NCBI GenBank assembly: GCA_024280495.1
Contig: JAJRPZ010000052.1
Coordinates: 1 to 39,671, forward strand
Length of the DNA stretch: 39,671 nt
DNA from: Alphaproteobacteria bacterium
Lineage (GTDB): Bacteria; Pseudomonadota; Alphaproteobacteria; Caedimonadales; UBA9215
Direction: 5' to 3'
The position numbers were made by a program, and so were the translations under genes. Below are positions 1 through 7,309 of the stretch, piece by piece; the first letter of the stretch is position 1, and every line of letters begins with the position of its first letter. Under the pieces are notes generated by a model, which was not told where the DNA came from, searched no databases, and saw nothing but the letters and a program-made list of their open reading frames with translations.

Positions 1-108
1 CACCCCTGTGACCTTAAAATCGCTGCAAACCTGTCCTAAAACTAGGACCACCTTATCTCCCTGCGTTTGTGTTAATATATTCATTAAGCTATTATTATCT
101 AGAGTCAT
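1..108 (-). CDS. N-terminal fragment of an unrecognised protein (runs off the left edge)
   Basis: An open frame of 36 codons begins with ATG at 108 on the minus strand and has no stop before the window edge. A good ribosome binding site (GAAAGGA, about 7 bases before the ATG) supports the start. The product begins MTLDNNSLMNILTQTQGDKV and has no signal peptide or membrane helix in the visible part. It lies 109 bases downstream of the ABC solute-binding protein gene on the same strand, where a permease gene would be expected, but what is visible does not look like a permease. I do not recognise the family. Confidence 0.55.
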   Translation of the reverse strand, partial: MTLDNNSLMNILTQTQGDKVVLVLGQVCSDFKVTGV

Positions 109-217
109 ATGTTTTTCCTTTCAGAATTAATATGACTCACCTTCTCGATTCACATCAAGATTTTTACACCACGGTTCCAGACGTATACACGCCTCTTGTA
201 GACAAAAAACTAATTAC

Positions 218-1147
218 CTATAAAAAAACCTTGATTTTATCGGTTAATCCTTTTTCCGCAGCCATCTTTTCATTGATATAAAGCCTTGAGTTATTCATTA
301 AATGCGGCGGTGGAAGTGGTGTCCCTTTTTCTTTTTTAAGGATTTTGATGGCAAGTTCTCCAACGGTTTTGCCAATTTGATATTGATCAAAGGCAAAGGC
401 GGCGAAGGCTCCACGTCGGACAGATTCGGGATCACTGACATATACCAGTTTGTTTTTTGCATTGGCGATTTTTAAAATACTTTCAATGGCGGAAATGACA
501 AGATTATCATTGGGTAAAAAGAAACAATCAACTTTTTCAATAATACTGTTGGTTGCCAGTTGAATATCAGATGATTTTGCAACGGGGACTTCGACAATTT
601 CGATGTTTTTTTTATCTGCTTCTTTGCGCAACATGGCTATTTGAAATTCAGAATTTGATTCTCCTGCGTTGTAAATAACACCAATTTTTTTTACTTGAGG
701 ATTTATATGTTTAATGAGACGCAAAGTATCACTTATGGGAGGTTGATCCACAACGCCAGTTAATTTTTCTGTTGGCAATTCTAGGGATTTTAGGAGATTT
801 GCTCCGATAGGATCGGTGACCGCCGCAAATACAATTGGCGTTGGAGAGCCCCTAAAATTTTTTACTATAGTTTGGGCAGAAGGTGTCGTTATGGGGACTA
901 CTATATCAGGTTGAAGACTTGCAAATTTTTGGGCGATTTGAGCCGCGATTGTGATGTTACCCTGAGCCGTATTAATAATGAACCTTGTATCAGGATATTC
1001 TTGTTTTAAGGTATCAACGATTCCTTCTTCAATGAGATTCAACGAAGGATGGGACATGATCTTGGTGATAGCAATGGTCAGGTTGTTTGCATGAATAATT
1101 GTTGTGGAAAAAATGAGAATGAAAAAAATTTTTTTAAAAAAAGACAT
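218..1147 (-). CDS. ABC transporter substrate-binding protein (PF04392 / TrpX-like)
   Basis: This is a periplasmic solute-binding protein of 309 residues. The N-terminus (MSFFKKIFFILIFSTTIIHA) is a signal peptide. The rest follows the ABC_sub_bind family: an 'ITKIMSHPSLN' first strand, 'PDIVVPITTPSAQ', 'PIVFAAVTDPIGANL', 'TGVVDQPP', and a second lobe starting 'KKIGVIYNAGESNS'. Relatives bind tryptophan or other aromatic or amino-acid-like solutes, but the ligand cannot be read from sequence. An AAGGA ribosome binding site lies 8 bases before the ATG. It starts 15 bases after the DMT exporter gene, so the two are probably co-transcribed. No cognate permease or ATPase gene is visible in the window. 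Confidence 0.88.
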   Translation of the reverse strand: MSFFKKIFFILIFSTTIIHANNLTIAITKIMSHPSLNLIEEGIVDTLKQEYPDTRFIINTAQGNITIAAQIAQKFASLQPDIVVPITTPSAQTIVKNFRGSPTPIVFAAVTDPIGANLLKSLELPTEKLTGVVDQPPISDTLRLIKHINPQVKKIGVIYNAGESNSEFQIAMLRKEADKKNIEIVEVPVAKSSDIQLATNSIIEKVDCFFLPNDNLVISAIESILKIANAKNKLVYVSDPESVRRGAFAAFAFDQYQIGKTVGELAIKILKKEKGTPLPPPHLMNNSRLYINEKMAAEKGLTDKIKVFL

Positions 1148-1162
1148 AAGGAAATTCCTTGT

Positions 1163-2056
1163 TTAAGTCACGTCAATATGGGGGGCATTGCGTTCTATAT
1201 TTTCGCGATAAATAATATAAAGGCTGCTTAAAATAACTATAATACCGCCACTAATAAGGTGAATGGTGAGGGATTCTCCAAAAAAGAGAATGCCAAAAAG
1301 TCCTCCCCAAATCATGGACGTATAAATCATAGGGGCCACTGCAACGGCAGGAGCAATGCTATAGGCTCTTGTTAAAAAGATCTGACCAACGCCCCCACTA
1401 ACGCCAATAAAAATCAAAATAAGAGCATCTTTCATGGAAACAGGCATAATAAACTCACCTAGCATAAAAGGGAGGGCCGTTAGGGCTGCAAAACTTGCCA
1501 TATAAAATACTGTTGTGCTGACTTTATTGTGAGCCGTTGAAAGACGCAAAAGGATCATAATAACCGCATCAATGAAGGCAAAACCAATGGCGAGAAGGCT
1601 TCCCACCTGGATATTTGTATCGGGGCTTGCCATTAATAGAATACCTGAAAAGCCAACCAGTACCGCTGTCCATCGTCGCCAACCTACTTTTTCCTTTAAG
1701 AAAGGGACGGATAAGGCCGTTAAAAATAAAATGGAAGAATAAGCAAGGGCCGTGACATCGGCTAAGCGCCCAATTTGAAATGCTTTGAATAGAATAAAGA
1801 CACCAACGGCACCAATTACGCCTGTAATGGCAAGAAGGTGCAGCTTTTTCGGTTTGAGAGCAGGTATTCCCCCATCTTTTTTAAGGAGGTAGATAATGGG
1901 GATAAGGACAAAAAAGAAACGACAAAAAACAATCTGCCAGATGCCGTAGGTGTCGGCTATCTCTTTTACAAAGACGTTACTAATGGCAAAAAGGAACATG
2001 GCGAGAAGCATGCTAAGAATACCGCCTTTAATGTTTTGAGTGCGTGTTAGGGACAT
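1163..2056 (-). CDS. EamA/DMT-family transporter
   Basis: The 297-residue protein has about ten hydrophobic segments and two EamA repeats, roughly residues 12-145 and 155-285. Diagnostic stretches are 'AMFLFAISNVFVKEIADTYG' near the N-terminus and 'VAPMIYTSMIWGGLFGILFF' in the second repeat. Drug/metabolite family members export or exchange metabolites across the inner membrane, and some Rickettsia members carry S-adenosylmethionine. The substrate here is unknown. The gene sits 29 bases downstream of tolB and 15 bases upstream of the solute-binding protein gene, inside the same minus-strand operon. A purine-rich AAGAAAG precedes the ATG. Confidence 0.9.
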   Translation of the reverse strand: MSLTRTQNIKGGILSMLLAMFLFAISNVFVKEIADTYGIWQIVFCRFFFVLIPIIYLLKKDGGIPALKPKKLHLLAITGVIGAVGVFILFKAFQIGRLADVTALAYSSILFLTALSVPFLKEKVGWRRWTAVLVGFSGILLMASPDTNIQVGSLLAIGFAFIDAVIMILLRLSTAHNKVSTTVFYMASFAALTALPFMLGEFIMPVSMKDALILIFIGVSGGVGQIFLTRAYSIAPAVAVAPMIYTSMIWGGLFGILFFGESLTIHLISGGIIVILSSLYIIYRENIERNAPHIDVT

Positions 2057-2085
2057 TTTTTTTCTTTCTTATTTATCAAGTGTTT

Positions 2086-3378
2086 TTAGCGTTTTTGAGA
2101 CCAGGAAGATTGAAGAGCGCTGCCAGGTGTTTTGACAAGGCGTTCATTAAATCCAGTGATATCGATACTATAAAGTTGAGGTGATCCTTTTCGGTCATCA
2201 CGTGTGTATAAAATCACACGGCCATTGGGTGCCCAAGATGGGCCCTCAACTAAGAATCCTTTGGTTATGAGACGTTCACCTGAGCCATCTGTTCTCATGA
2301 TTCCAATATAAAATTCACCTCTCCAAATTTTTGTAAAGGCAATAAGGTCCCCACGGGGAGACCAGACAGGTGTGCGATAACCTCCACTGCCAAAACTGAT
2401 GCGCCTTGCACTGCCGCCTTTTGCTGGCATCACATAAAGTTGTGTTCTTCCTGATCTGTCAGAGGTGAAAACAATTTGTTCATCATCGGGAGAGTAACAG
2501 GGAGACGTGTCGATAACTGGATTGAAAGTTAGTCGTTTTATTTTGAGAGTTTTAAGGTTGATTTCGAATAAAGAGGTGTTGCCATTATGGGCAAAACTCA
2601 TAACCATCTTGTTTCCATCATGTGAAAAACGTGGCGCAAATGTCATGCCAGAAAAACTTCCCACAAGTCTGGTTTTCTTTGTGTCGCGATTATAAATATA
2701 AACGCGAGGTTTATTATTGGTGAAATTTAAAAATGCTAAATACCTAAGATCAGGAGAAAAACGAGGGCTCATAACGAGGTTTTTACCGTCCGTTAAATAC
2801 GCGTGATTTTCCCCATCTTGATCCATAATCGCAAGACGTTCTGTTCGTTTGTTTCCTTTTTCCGTGCGGGCAACATAGGCAATTTGTGTGTCAAAATATC
2901 CTGGGTCTCCAATAAGGCGTTGATAAATGGCATCAGAAATTTTGTGGGCCATACGGCGCCAATCTTCAACCTTACCCGTATAAGCCTTGCCTTCGATTTG
3001 TTGTTCACGGACGGTGTCAATAACACGAAGTTCAATGCGAAATTCCCCGTTATTTTTCGATAGAGATACGGAAACAAGGTTATCTGCTTTGATGAGGCGC
3101 CATTCATTGTAACGCACGGCTTTTTGGATGTCTTGAATGTTCTGAATATGGGCTGATTTAGGAATGATATTAAAAAGCCCCGAGCTTTTAAGGTCTGCTA
3201 GAATAACGTCTCTCATGTTTATGGAAATTTGGGCGCTATGATCAGAGTCTGCAACGAAATCAGGAATGGCAAGAGGGATAGGGTTTAAATGGCCCCGTGT
3301 GATTTTTATGTCAAGTGCAGCCCGAAGTGGGGAGAAAGTAATGAAAATTGCTAGAAAAAAGAGAGGAATAGCACGCAT
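2086..3378 (-). CDS. tolB: Tol-Pal system protein TolB
   Basis: TolB is the periplasmic beta-propeller of the Tol-Pal complex, which keeps the outer membrane attached and helps constrict it at division. The 430-residue length is typical. It has a signal peptide (about 1-20, ending 'FSPLRA'), an N-terminal TolB_N domain (about 22-125, 'DIKITRGHLNPIPLAIPDF'), and PD40/WD40-like propeller repeats to the C-terminus, each with 'SPD..' or 'SPR..' turns ('MSPRFSPDLRYLAF', 'PCYSPDDEQIVFTSDRSG', 'PVWSPRGDLIAFTK'). The usual tolQRA and pal neighbours are absent. It sits instead between the CoA hydrolase gene (57 bases upstream) and a transporter gene. Confidence 0.97.
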   Translation of the reverse strand: MRAIPLFFLAIFITFSPLRAALDIKITRGHLNPIPLAIPDFVADSDHSAQISINMRDVILADLKSSGLFNIIPKSAHIQNIQDIQKAVRYNEWRLIKADNLVSVSLSKNNGEFRIELRVIDTVREQQIEGKAYTGKVEDWRRMAHKISDAIYQRLIGDPGYFDTQIAYVARTEKGNKRTERLAIMDQDGENHAYLTDGKNLVMSPRFSPDLRYLAFLNFTNNKPRVYIYNRDTKKTRLVGSFSGMTFAPRFSHDGNKMVMSFAHNGNTSLFEINLKTLKIKRLTFNPVIDTSPCYSPDDEQIVFTSDRSGRTQLYVMPAKGGSARRISFGSGGYRTPVWSPRGDLIAFTKIWRGEFYIGIMRTDGSGERLITKGFLVEGPSWAPNGRVILYTRDDRKGSPQLYSIDITGFNERLVKTPGSALQSSWSQKR

Positions 3379-3435
3379 TTAAAAATAACTTACCTTAGGG
3401 ACATGTCCGTCAAATATAGCATGGTTTTAAAATGC

Positions 3436-4623
3436 TCATAAGGGAAAAAGTCCAGGGGTGAAGGGTTTAAAATAACTCTCAAAGTCGAGATCAAAAACAT
3501 CTTCAATCTTTTTGTGCTGCCAGTTGGGGGTATTATCTTTGTCGATGATAATAGAACGGATTCCCTCAAAGAAATCGGGTGTTTTTAAAAAGGTTTGAGA
3601 TAGGGAGAATTCCAATGCCATAACCTCATTAATATCCTTTGGGTGACGTCCTTTTTGCAATTGATAAAAAGTTATTAAGAGGCTGAAAGGCGATCTTTTT
3701 TGAAAGATATCTAAGGTTTCTTTTGCAAATAAATAATGAGGATCATCGAGGTCATTTTTTGCAGCTTTTAGTTTATTTATGAGGTCTTTAAAAGTTTCCG
3801 CACAAAAAAAATGGTCGATGGGCTTTTGTTTTTTCTCAAGGGACGAGTGCCCCTTCAGGAGAGCCGTCTGTTGTGTGAAATTTTCAATTATTTGATCAAT
3901 TTCATGGGAACGATTCACGGGGTTATCTGTTCTTAATTTTAAAATTTCAGCCAAGGCTAAGTCCTGATTGTGGCGGGACATATAGTGCGTTGCAAAACCT
4001 GCATAAAGGCTATCATTGATATCGCATATATTGCCAGTCATACCGAGGTAAAGACCTATATTTCCTGGGCATTTTTGAAGGAATGCAGTGGCGCCAGCAT
4101 CTGGGAAAAAACCGATTTTTGTTTCTGGCATAGCTGCAATAGTATTGTTCCCCATCAGTCGATAACTGCCATTTTGAGTAATACCCATGCCGCCGCCCAT
4201 GACGATGCCATCAATAAATGAAAGATAAGGCTTTGGATAAGAGGCAATGAGGGCGTCTAATTGATATTCTTCCCGAAAAAGAAATTCCAATAAAGAGTGT
4301 TTATTATGGCTCCAAGATTCATAAAGGGCCTTGATATCTCCGCCAGCGCAAAAAGAACGATCATTGCTGGAGAGAAGGACAACGGCATGAATTTTGGTGT
4401 CATTTTTCCATAAATTCAATTGATGTCGCAAGGTATACATCATGTAGGGGCTCAAGGCATTTAGGGCTTTAGGGCGATTTAGTTCAAGGGACCCTATATG
4501 GTTTTTGACGGATATATTGATAAAATGTTTATCGTCAGACCTCTTTTCATATGACTTCATTTCTTCAAGGTAATTTTGAATGGAAAAATGTTCATTTCTT
4601 TGTGACCGTACGGTACCTATCAT
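3436..4623 (-). CDS. 3-hydroxyisobutyryl-CoA hydrolase / enoyl-CoA hydratase family
   Basis: This 395-residue protein belongs to the crotonase superfamily, HIBCH (ECH_2) branch. HIBCH releases 3-hydroxyisobutyrate from its CoA ester in valine breakdown. Evidence: 'LNRPKALNALS', the oxyanion-hole stretches 'FCAGGDIKALYE' and 'GIVMGGGMGI', the acid stretch 'PETKIGFFPDAGATAF', and the C-terminal 'FFEGIRSIIIDKDNTPNW' that marks hydrolases rather than short enoyl-CoA hydratases. Start: ATG at 4623 has AAAGGGA about 8 bases upstream. An internal ATG at 4560, nearer the usual family N-terminus, also has GAAG, so the first 21 residues are uncertain. No other valine catabolism gene is in the window. 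Confidence 0.88.
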   Translation of the reverse strand: MIGTVRSQRNEHFSIQNYLEEMKSYEKRSDDKHFINISVKNHIGSLELNRPKALNALSPYMMYTLRHQLNLWKNDTKIHAVVLLSSNDRSFCAGGDIKALYESWSHNKHSLLEFLFREEYQLDALIASYPKPYLSFIDGIVMGGGMGITQNGSYRLMGNNTIAAMPETKIGFFPDAGATAFLQKCPGNIGLYLGMTGNICDINDSLYAGFATHYMSRHNQDLALAEILKLRTDNPVNRSHEIDQIIENFTQQTALLKGHSSLEKKQKPIDHFFCAETFKDLINKLKAAKNDLDDPHYLFAKETLDIFQKRSPFSLLITFYQLQKGRHPKDINEVMALEFSLSQTFLKTPDFFEGIRSIIIDKDNTPNWQHKKIEDVFDLDFESYFKPFTPGLFPL

Positions 4624-4643
4624 AGTGTGTTCCCTTTGTTATA

Positions 4644-4694
4644 TAGTCATTCCAAAAAGGTTCCAGACGTCGTCAATCATTCCCTCGCCTATAA
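4644..4694 (+). repeat. Partial copy of the 70-bp dispersed repeat
   Basis: This 51-bp stretch between trxB and the CoA hydrolase gene begins TAGTCATTCCAAAAAGG and ends CGCCTATAA. It lines up without gaps with the first two-thirds of the repeats at 13582-13651 and, in reverse, 26510-26579. It stops in the middle of the CGCCTATAAGTTATAGGCG palindrome that the other copies carry. It lies within the transcribed spacer of the minus-strand operon. Confidence 0.6.
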
Positions 4695-4700
4695 ATGGAG

Positions 4701-5666
4701 TTATTTTCCCCCAGGAGCATGGGCATTTAATACCGCAAGATAACGCTCTGCATCAAGGGCAGCCATACAGCCAAAACCAGCTGCCACAATGGCTTGACGG
4801 TAAGTTTTATCCTGAACATCCCCTGCTGCGAAAACACCAGGGATATTTGTATTTGCCGTGCCAGGGGCGCAAATAATATAGCCATCATTATCCATATCAA
4901 GTTGGCTTTTGAATATTTTGGTTGCAGGATCATGACCGATGGCAATGAAAACACCCGTTGTATCAAGTTCTGTAATATCGCCTGTTTTAACGTTTTTAGC
5001 TTTTAAGCCAGTGACGGACTTTGGTTGATCGGTACCTAAAACTTCTTCCAAAGTATGATTCCAAAGGACTTCAATTTTAGGATGGGCCAGCAAGCGATCT
5101 TGCATGACTTTTTCAGCACGTAAAGAATCGCGCCTATGGATAAGGGTTACCTTTGAGGCAAAATTTGTGAGGTAAATGGCTTCTTCGACGGCTGTATCTC
5201 CACCACCAATGACGGCAACATGTTGATTTTTGAAAAAGAATCCATCACATGTGGCACAACCAGAAACACCAAAGCCTTGAAATTTGGTTTCGCTTTCAAT
5301 GCCGAGCCATCTAGCTTGGGCCCCCGTTGAAATAATGACGGCATCGGCAGTATAAGTATCCCCCATATCAGTTCTAAGAATAAAGGGACGAACAGAAAAG
5401 TCCACAAATTCGATAAAATCTGAAATAAGGTTTGCTCCAACATTTTTTGCTTGGCTTTGAAATTGCTCCATGAGCCAAGGGCCTTGAATCACATCGGCGA
5501 AACCTGGATAATTTTCAACATCTGTTGTTATGGTGAGTTGTCCGCCAGGCTGATGACCTAAGAATAGAGAGGGTTTTAGGTTCGCCCGTGCTGTGTAAAT
5601 GGCGGCTGAGTAACCAGCGGGTCCTGAACCAATAATTGCAACGGGAAGGTGTTTTGTTTGAGTCAT
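4701..5666 (-). CDS. trxB: Thioredoxin-disulfide reductase
   Basis: TrxB uses NADPH and FAD to reduce thioredoxin in the cytoplasm. From ATG 5666 the product is 321 residues, the usual length. It shows the FAD-binding 'GSGPAGYSAAIY', the redox-active 'CATC' (about residues 137-140), the NADPH-binding 'GGGDTAVEEA', and 'GVFAAGDVQDKTYRQA' near the C-terminus. This start is chosen because AAAGGAG sits 8 bases upstream and the protein then begins where relatives do. The frame stays open upstream to an ATG at 5771, overlapping the tlpA-like gene; that extension is noted as a finding. A partner thioredoxin gene lies at 34180. Confidence 0.96.
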   Translation of the reverse strand: MTQTKHLPVAIIGSGPAGYSAAIYTARANLKPSLFLGHQPGGQLTITTDVENYPGFADVIQGPWLMEQFQSQAKNVGANLISDFIEFVDFSVRPFILRTDMGDTYTADAVIISTGAQARWLGIESETKFQGFGVSGCATCDGFFFKNQHVAVIGGGDTAVEEAIYLTNFASKVTLIHRRDSLRAEKVMQDRLLAHPKIEVLWNHTLEEVLGTDQPKSVTGLKAKNVKTGDITELDTTGVFIAIGHDPATKIFKSQLDMDNDGYIICAPGTANTNIPGVFAAGDVQDKTYRQAIVAAGFGCMAALDAERYLAVLNAHAPGGK

Positions 5667-5758
5667 GGCTTGCGCTCCTTTGTCAGCGTAAATAAATGAA
5701 GGGGTAAAGAGACTAAGTGTACAATAGAATAAAAAAATCCTTTGGAATAGGGGGGGGC

Positions 5759-6370
5759 TTAGGAAAACCATGCTTGTATCCTATTGTAAAAAAGGGTGTA
5801 AAAGGCAGTGTTTTTTTTTGGTTTCTGAAAAGGCGTTTCCAATATGCGCTTAATAAGCTTGGTCATTTCAGCTCCTTGCCAGTTTGCAGGTCCTTCAATG
5901 CGGCCAATGAGTTTACCGTTTCTATTGAAAAAAAGGGTGGTAGGGAGGCCCTTGATCGGTGGGCGCTTTGAGCTGGCACGGTGATAAGGTTTGAGGTGGG
6001 TGTAACGTTGGTTGTTGAAATAATTACGCAAGACACCAGGTCTTGGATCATTAAGGGATAGGGAAATAATCTGGATAGGGTTGTTTTTATGTTTTTTAGC
6101 TAATAATTCTAAAGATTTTAGTTCTTTGATACAGCTGCGACAAGAGGTTGCCCAGAGGTGTAGAATTGTAATTTTTTCATTTGAAATAATATCTTGAAAA
6201 GATATTTTTCTGGGGGATTTTATCCAGGGTTGATCCTCTTGAAAGGTGAAATTGCGTATTTCTTCTTGGGCAATAATTGTATATTTTTGTGGGAGGGCAA
6301 GGGCGTTATTGGGGAGGGCAGTATACCAAAAGAAAAAAAACAATGGAAATGCGCGATGTATCTGTCTCAT
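5759..6370 (-). CDS. tlpA: TlpA/ResA-like periplasmic thiol-disulfide protein
   Basis: This is a membrane-anchored or secreted thioredoxin-fold protein. From ATG 6370 it is 203 residues, starting with a hydrophobic leader (MRQIHRAFPLFFFFWY, with a possible cleavage site at NNALA). The active site is C-R-S-C (about residues 77-80) in 'LHLWATSCRSCIKELKSL', and the cis-proline loop is 'GLPTTLFFNRNGKLIG'. 'GRIEGPANW' is typical of alphaproteobacterial TlpA. Such proteins act as reductants in the periplasm, for example in cytochrome assembly. A TTG at 6382 in frame is a possible alternative start; neither start has a strong ribosome binding site. It is probably the first gene of the minus-strand operon and overlaps any extended trxB. 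Confidence 0.85.
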   Translation of the reverse strand: MRQIHRAFPLFFFFWYTALPNNALALPQKYTIIAQEEIRNFTFQEDQPWIKSPRKISFQDIISNEKITILHLWATSCRSCIKELKSLELLAKKHKNNPIQIISLSLNDPRPGVLRNYFNNQRYTHLKPYHRASSKRPPIKGLPTTLFFNRNGKLIGRIEGPANWQGAEMTKLIKRILETPFQKPKKNTAFYTLFYNRIQAWFS

Positions 6371-6438
6371 AGGTATGTTCAAAGAATCTACTTTATGCTA
6401 AAAAGAATAGGAGATTAATAAAGTTTAGGCAATCAGTG

Positions 6439-6579
6439 ATGTTCTTTTTTCCGACTTTTTTTCGAAATATTTTTTTGAAAAAATATTTTTTTATGGCCTG
6501 GATAGCACTTGTGCTATCGGGAATGACTTTGAGTCTTCAGGGTTGTGGTAAAAGAGGTAATCCACAAGCTCATTGTTAA
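6439..6579 (+). CDS. Small LptM-like lipoprotein
   Basis: A 46-codon frame encodes a hydrophobic segment followed by 'LSLQGCGKRGNP', a clear lipobox with the Cys-Gly-(Lys/Arg)-(Lys/Arg)-Gly-x-Pro pattern of the small LptM (YifL)-type lipoproteins that assist LptD in the outer membrane. The mature part is very short, ending after 'PQAHC'. An internal ATG at 6493 would still give leader plus lipobox (28 residues), but it lacks a ribosome binding site, whereas AGG precedes 6439. An 11-bp perfect inverted repeat (6465-6488, A/T only) lies inside the frame. Function is inferred from the motif alone. Confidence 0.6.
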   Translation: MFFFPTFFRNIFLKKYFFMAWIALVLSGMTLSLQGCGKRGNPQAHC

Positions 6580-6634
6580 ATGAAAGATACCTTGCCATTT
6601 AATGATCAATAATTACAAAAGAAAGTTTTAAAAT

Positions 6635-7309
6635 ATGGCTTTACCTACTATTCATCACCATTTAGGAGATTTACCTGAAGGGATACTATTTCCAAATGGC
6701 GTCGCCATTGATACAGAAGCCATGGGGCTGAATCCTCATCGAGACCGTTTGTGTGTTGTACAGCTTTCTGGTGGTGATAATATGGCTCATGTCGTGCAGG
6801 TTAATTTGGATCATAACTATGATTGTCCTAATTTGAAAAAAATCTTAAACGATAATAACGTTCAAAAAATTTATCATTATGGTCGCTTTGATATTGCCAT
6901 TTTGTACCAATACTTGGGGATCTTAACTACCAATGTTTTTTGTACTAAAATTGCCGCAAAGCTCGTGCGGACTTACACGTCAAGGCATGGTCTTAAGAAT
7001 CTTTGCAGTGAAATGCTCTCTGTCGAACTCTCAAAACAATCTCAAACATCAGATTGGGGAAGTAAAACCCTGACAAAAGAACAGCTGGCCTATGCTGCCA
7101 GTGATGTTTTGTATTTGCATAAGTTAAAAGAACAATTTGATGACGTTTTGATCCGTGAAGGACGTGTGGATTTGGCAAAACGTTGTTTTGATTTTTGCCA
7201 ACGGTGGCTCAATTGGACTTGTTGGGGTATGAAGATTTGTCTCTTTTTAATCATAAATAATAATGAATCAGAAATTGGGTCTAGAAAAAGAGATGGGCTT
7301 GAAAAATAG
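6635..7309 (+). CDS. rnd: Ribonuclease D (short alphaproteobacterial type), frameshifted near the C-terminus
   Basis: This is a 3'-5' exoribonuclease of the DEDDy family that trims structured RNAs. Visible motifs are Exo I 'VAIDTEAMGL', Exo II 'KIYHYGRFDIAIL' and Exo III 'LAYAASDVLYLHKL', so the catalytic acidic residues and the tyrosine are present. There are no HRDC domains, as usual for the short form of about 205 residues. The last ~40 residues are wrong for the family: after 'RCFDF' the frame changes, and adding one T to the T run at 7192-7196 restores 'LPTVAQLDLLGYEDLSLF' with a stop at 7258-7260, just before the next gene. AAGAAAG precedes the ATG. The catalytic core is intact whichever end is real. 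Confidence 0.9.
   Translation: MALPTIHHHLGDLPEGILFPNGVAIDTEAMGLNPHRDRLCVVQLSGGDNMAHVVQVNLDHNYDCPNLKKILNDNNVQKIYHYGRFDIAILYQYLGILTTNVFCTKIAAKLVRTYTSRHGLKNLCSEMLSVELSKQSQTSDWGSKTLTKEQLAYAASDVLYLHKLKEQFDDVLIREGRVDLAKRCFDFCQRWLNWTCWGMKICLFLIINNNESEIGSRKRDGLEK

Noticed and set aside
2793-3107. Open frame of 104 codons on the minus strand within tolB
   Set aside because: It lies wholly inside tolB in another frame, shows no family resemblance, and tolB is intact and unambiguous.
6465-6488. A/T-only inverted repeat AAATATTTTTT / AAAAAATATTT as a terminator
   Set aside because: It has no G or C in the stem and lies inside the small lipoprotein frame; it is as well explained by Phe/Lys codons in AT-rich DNA.
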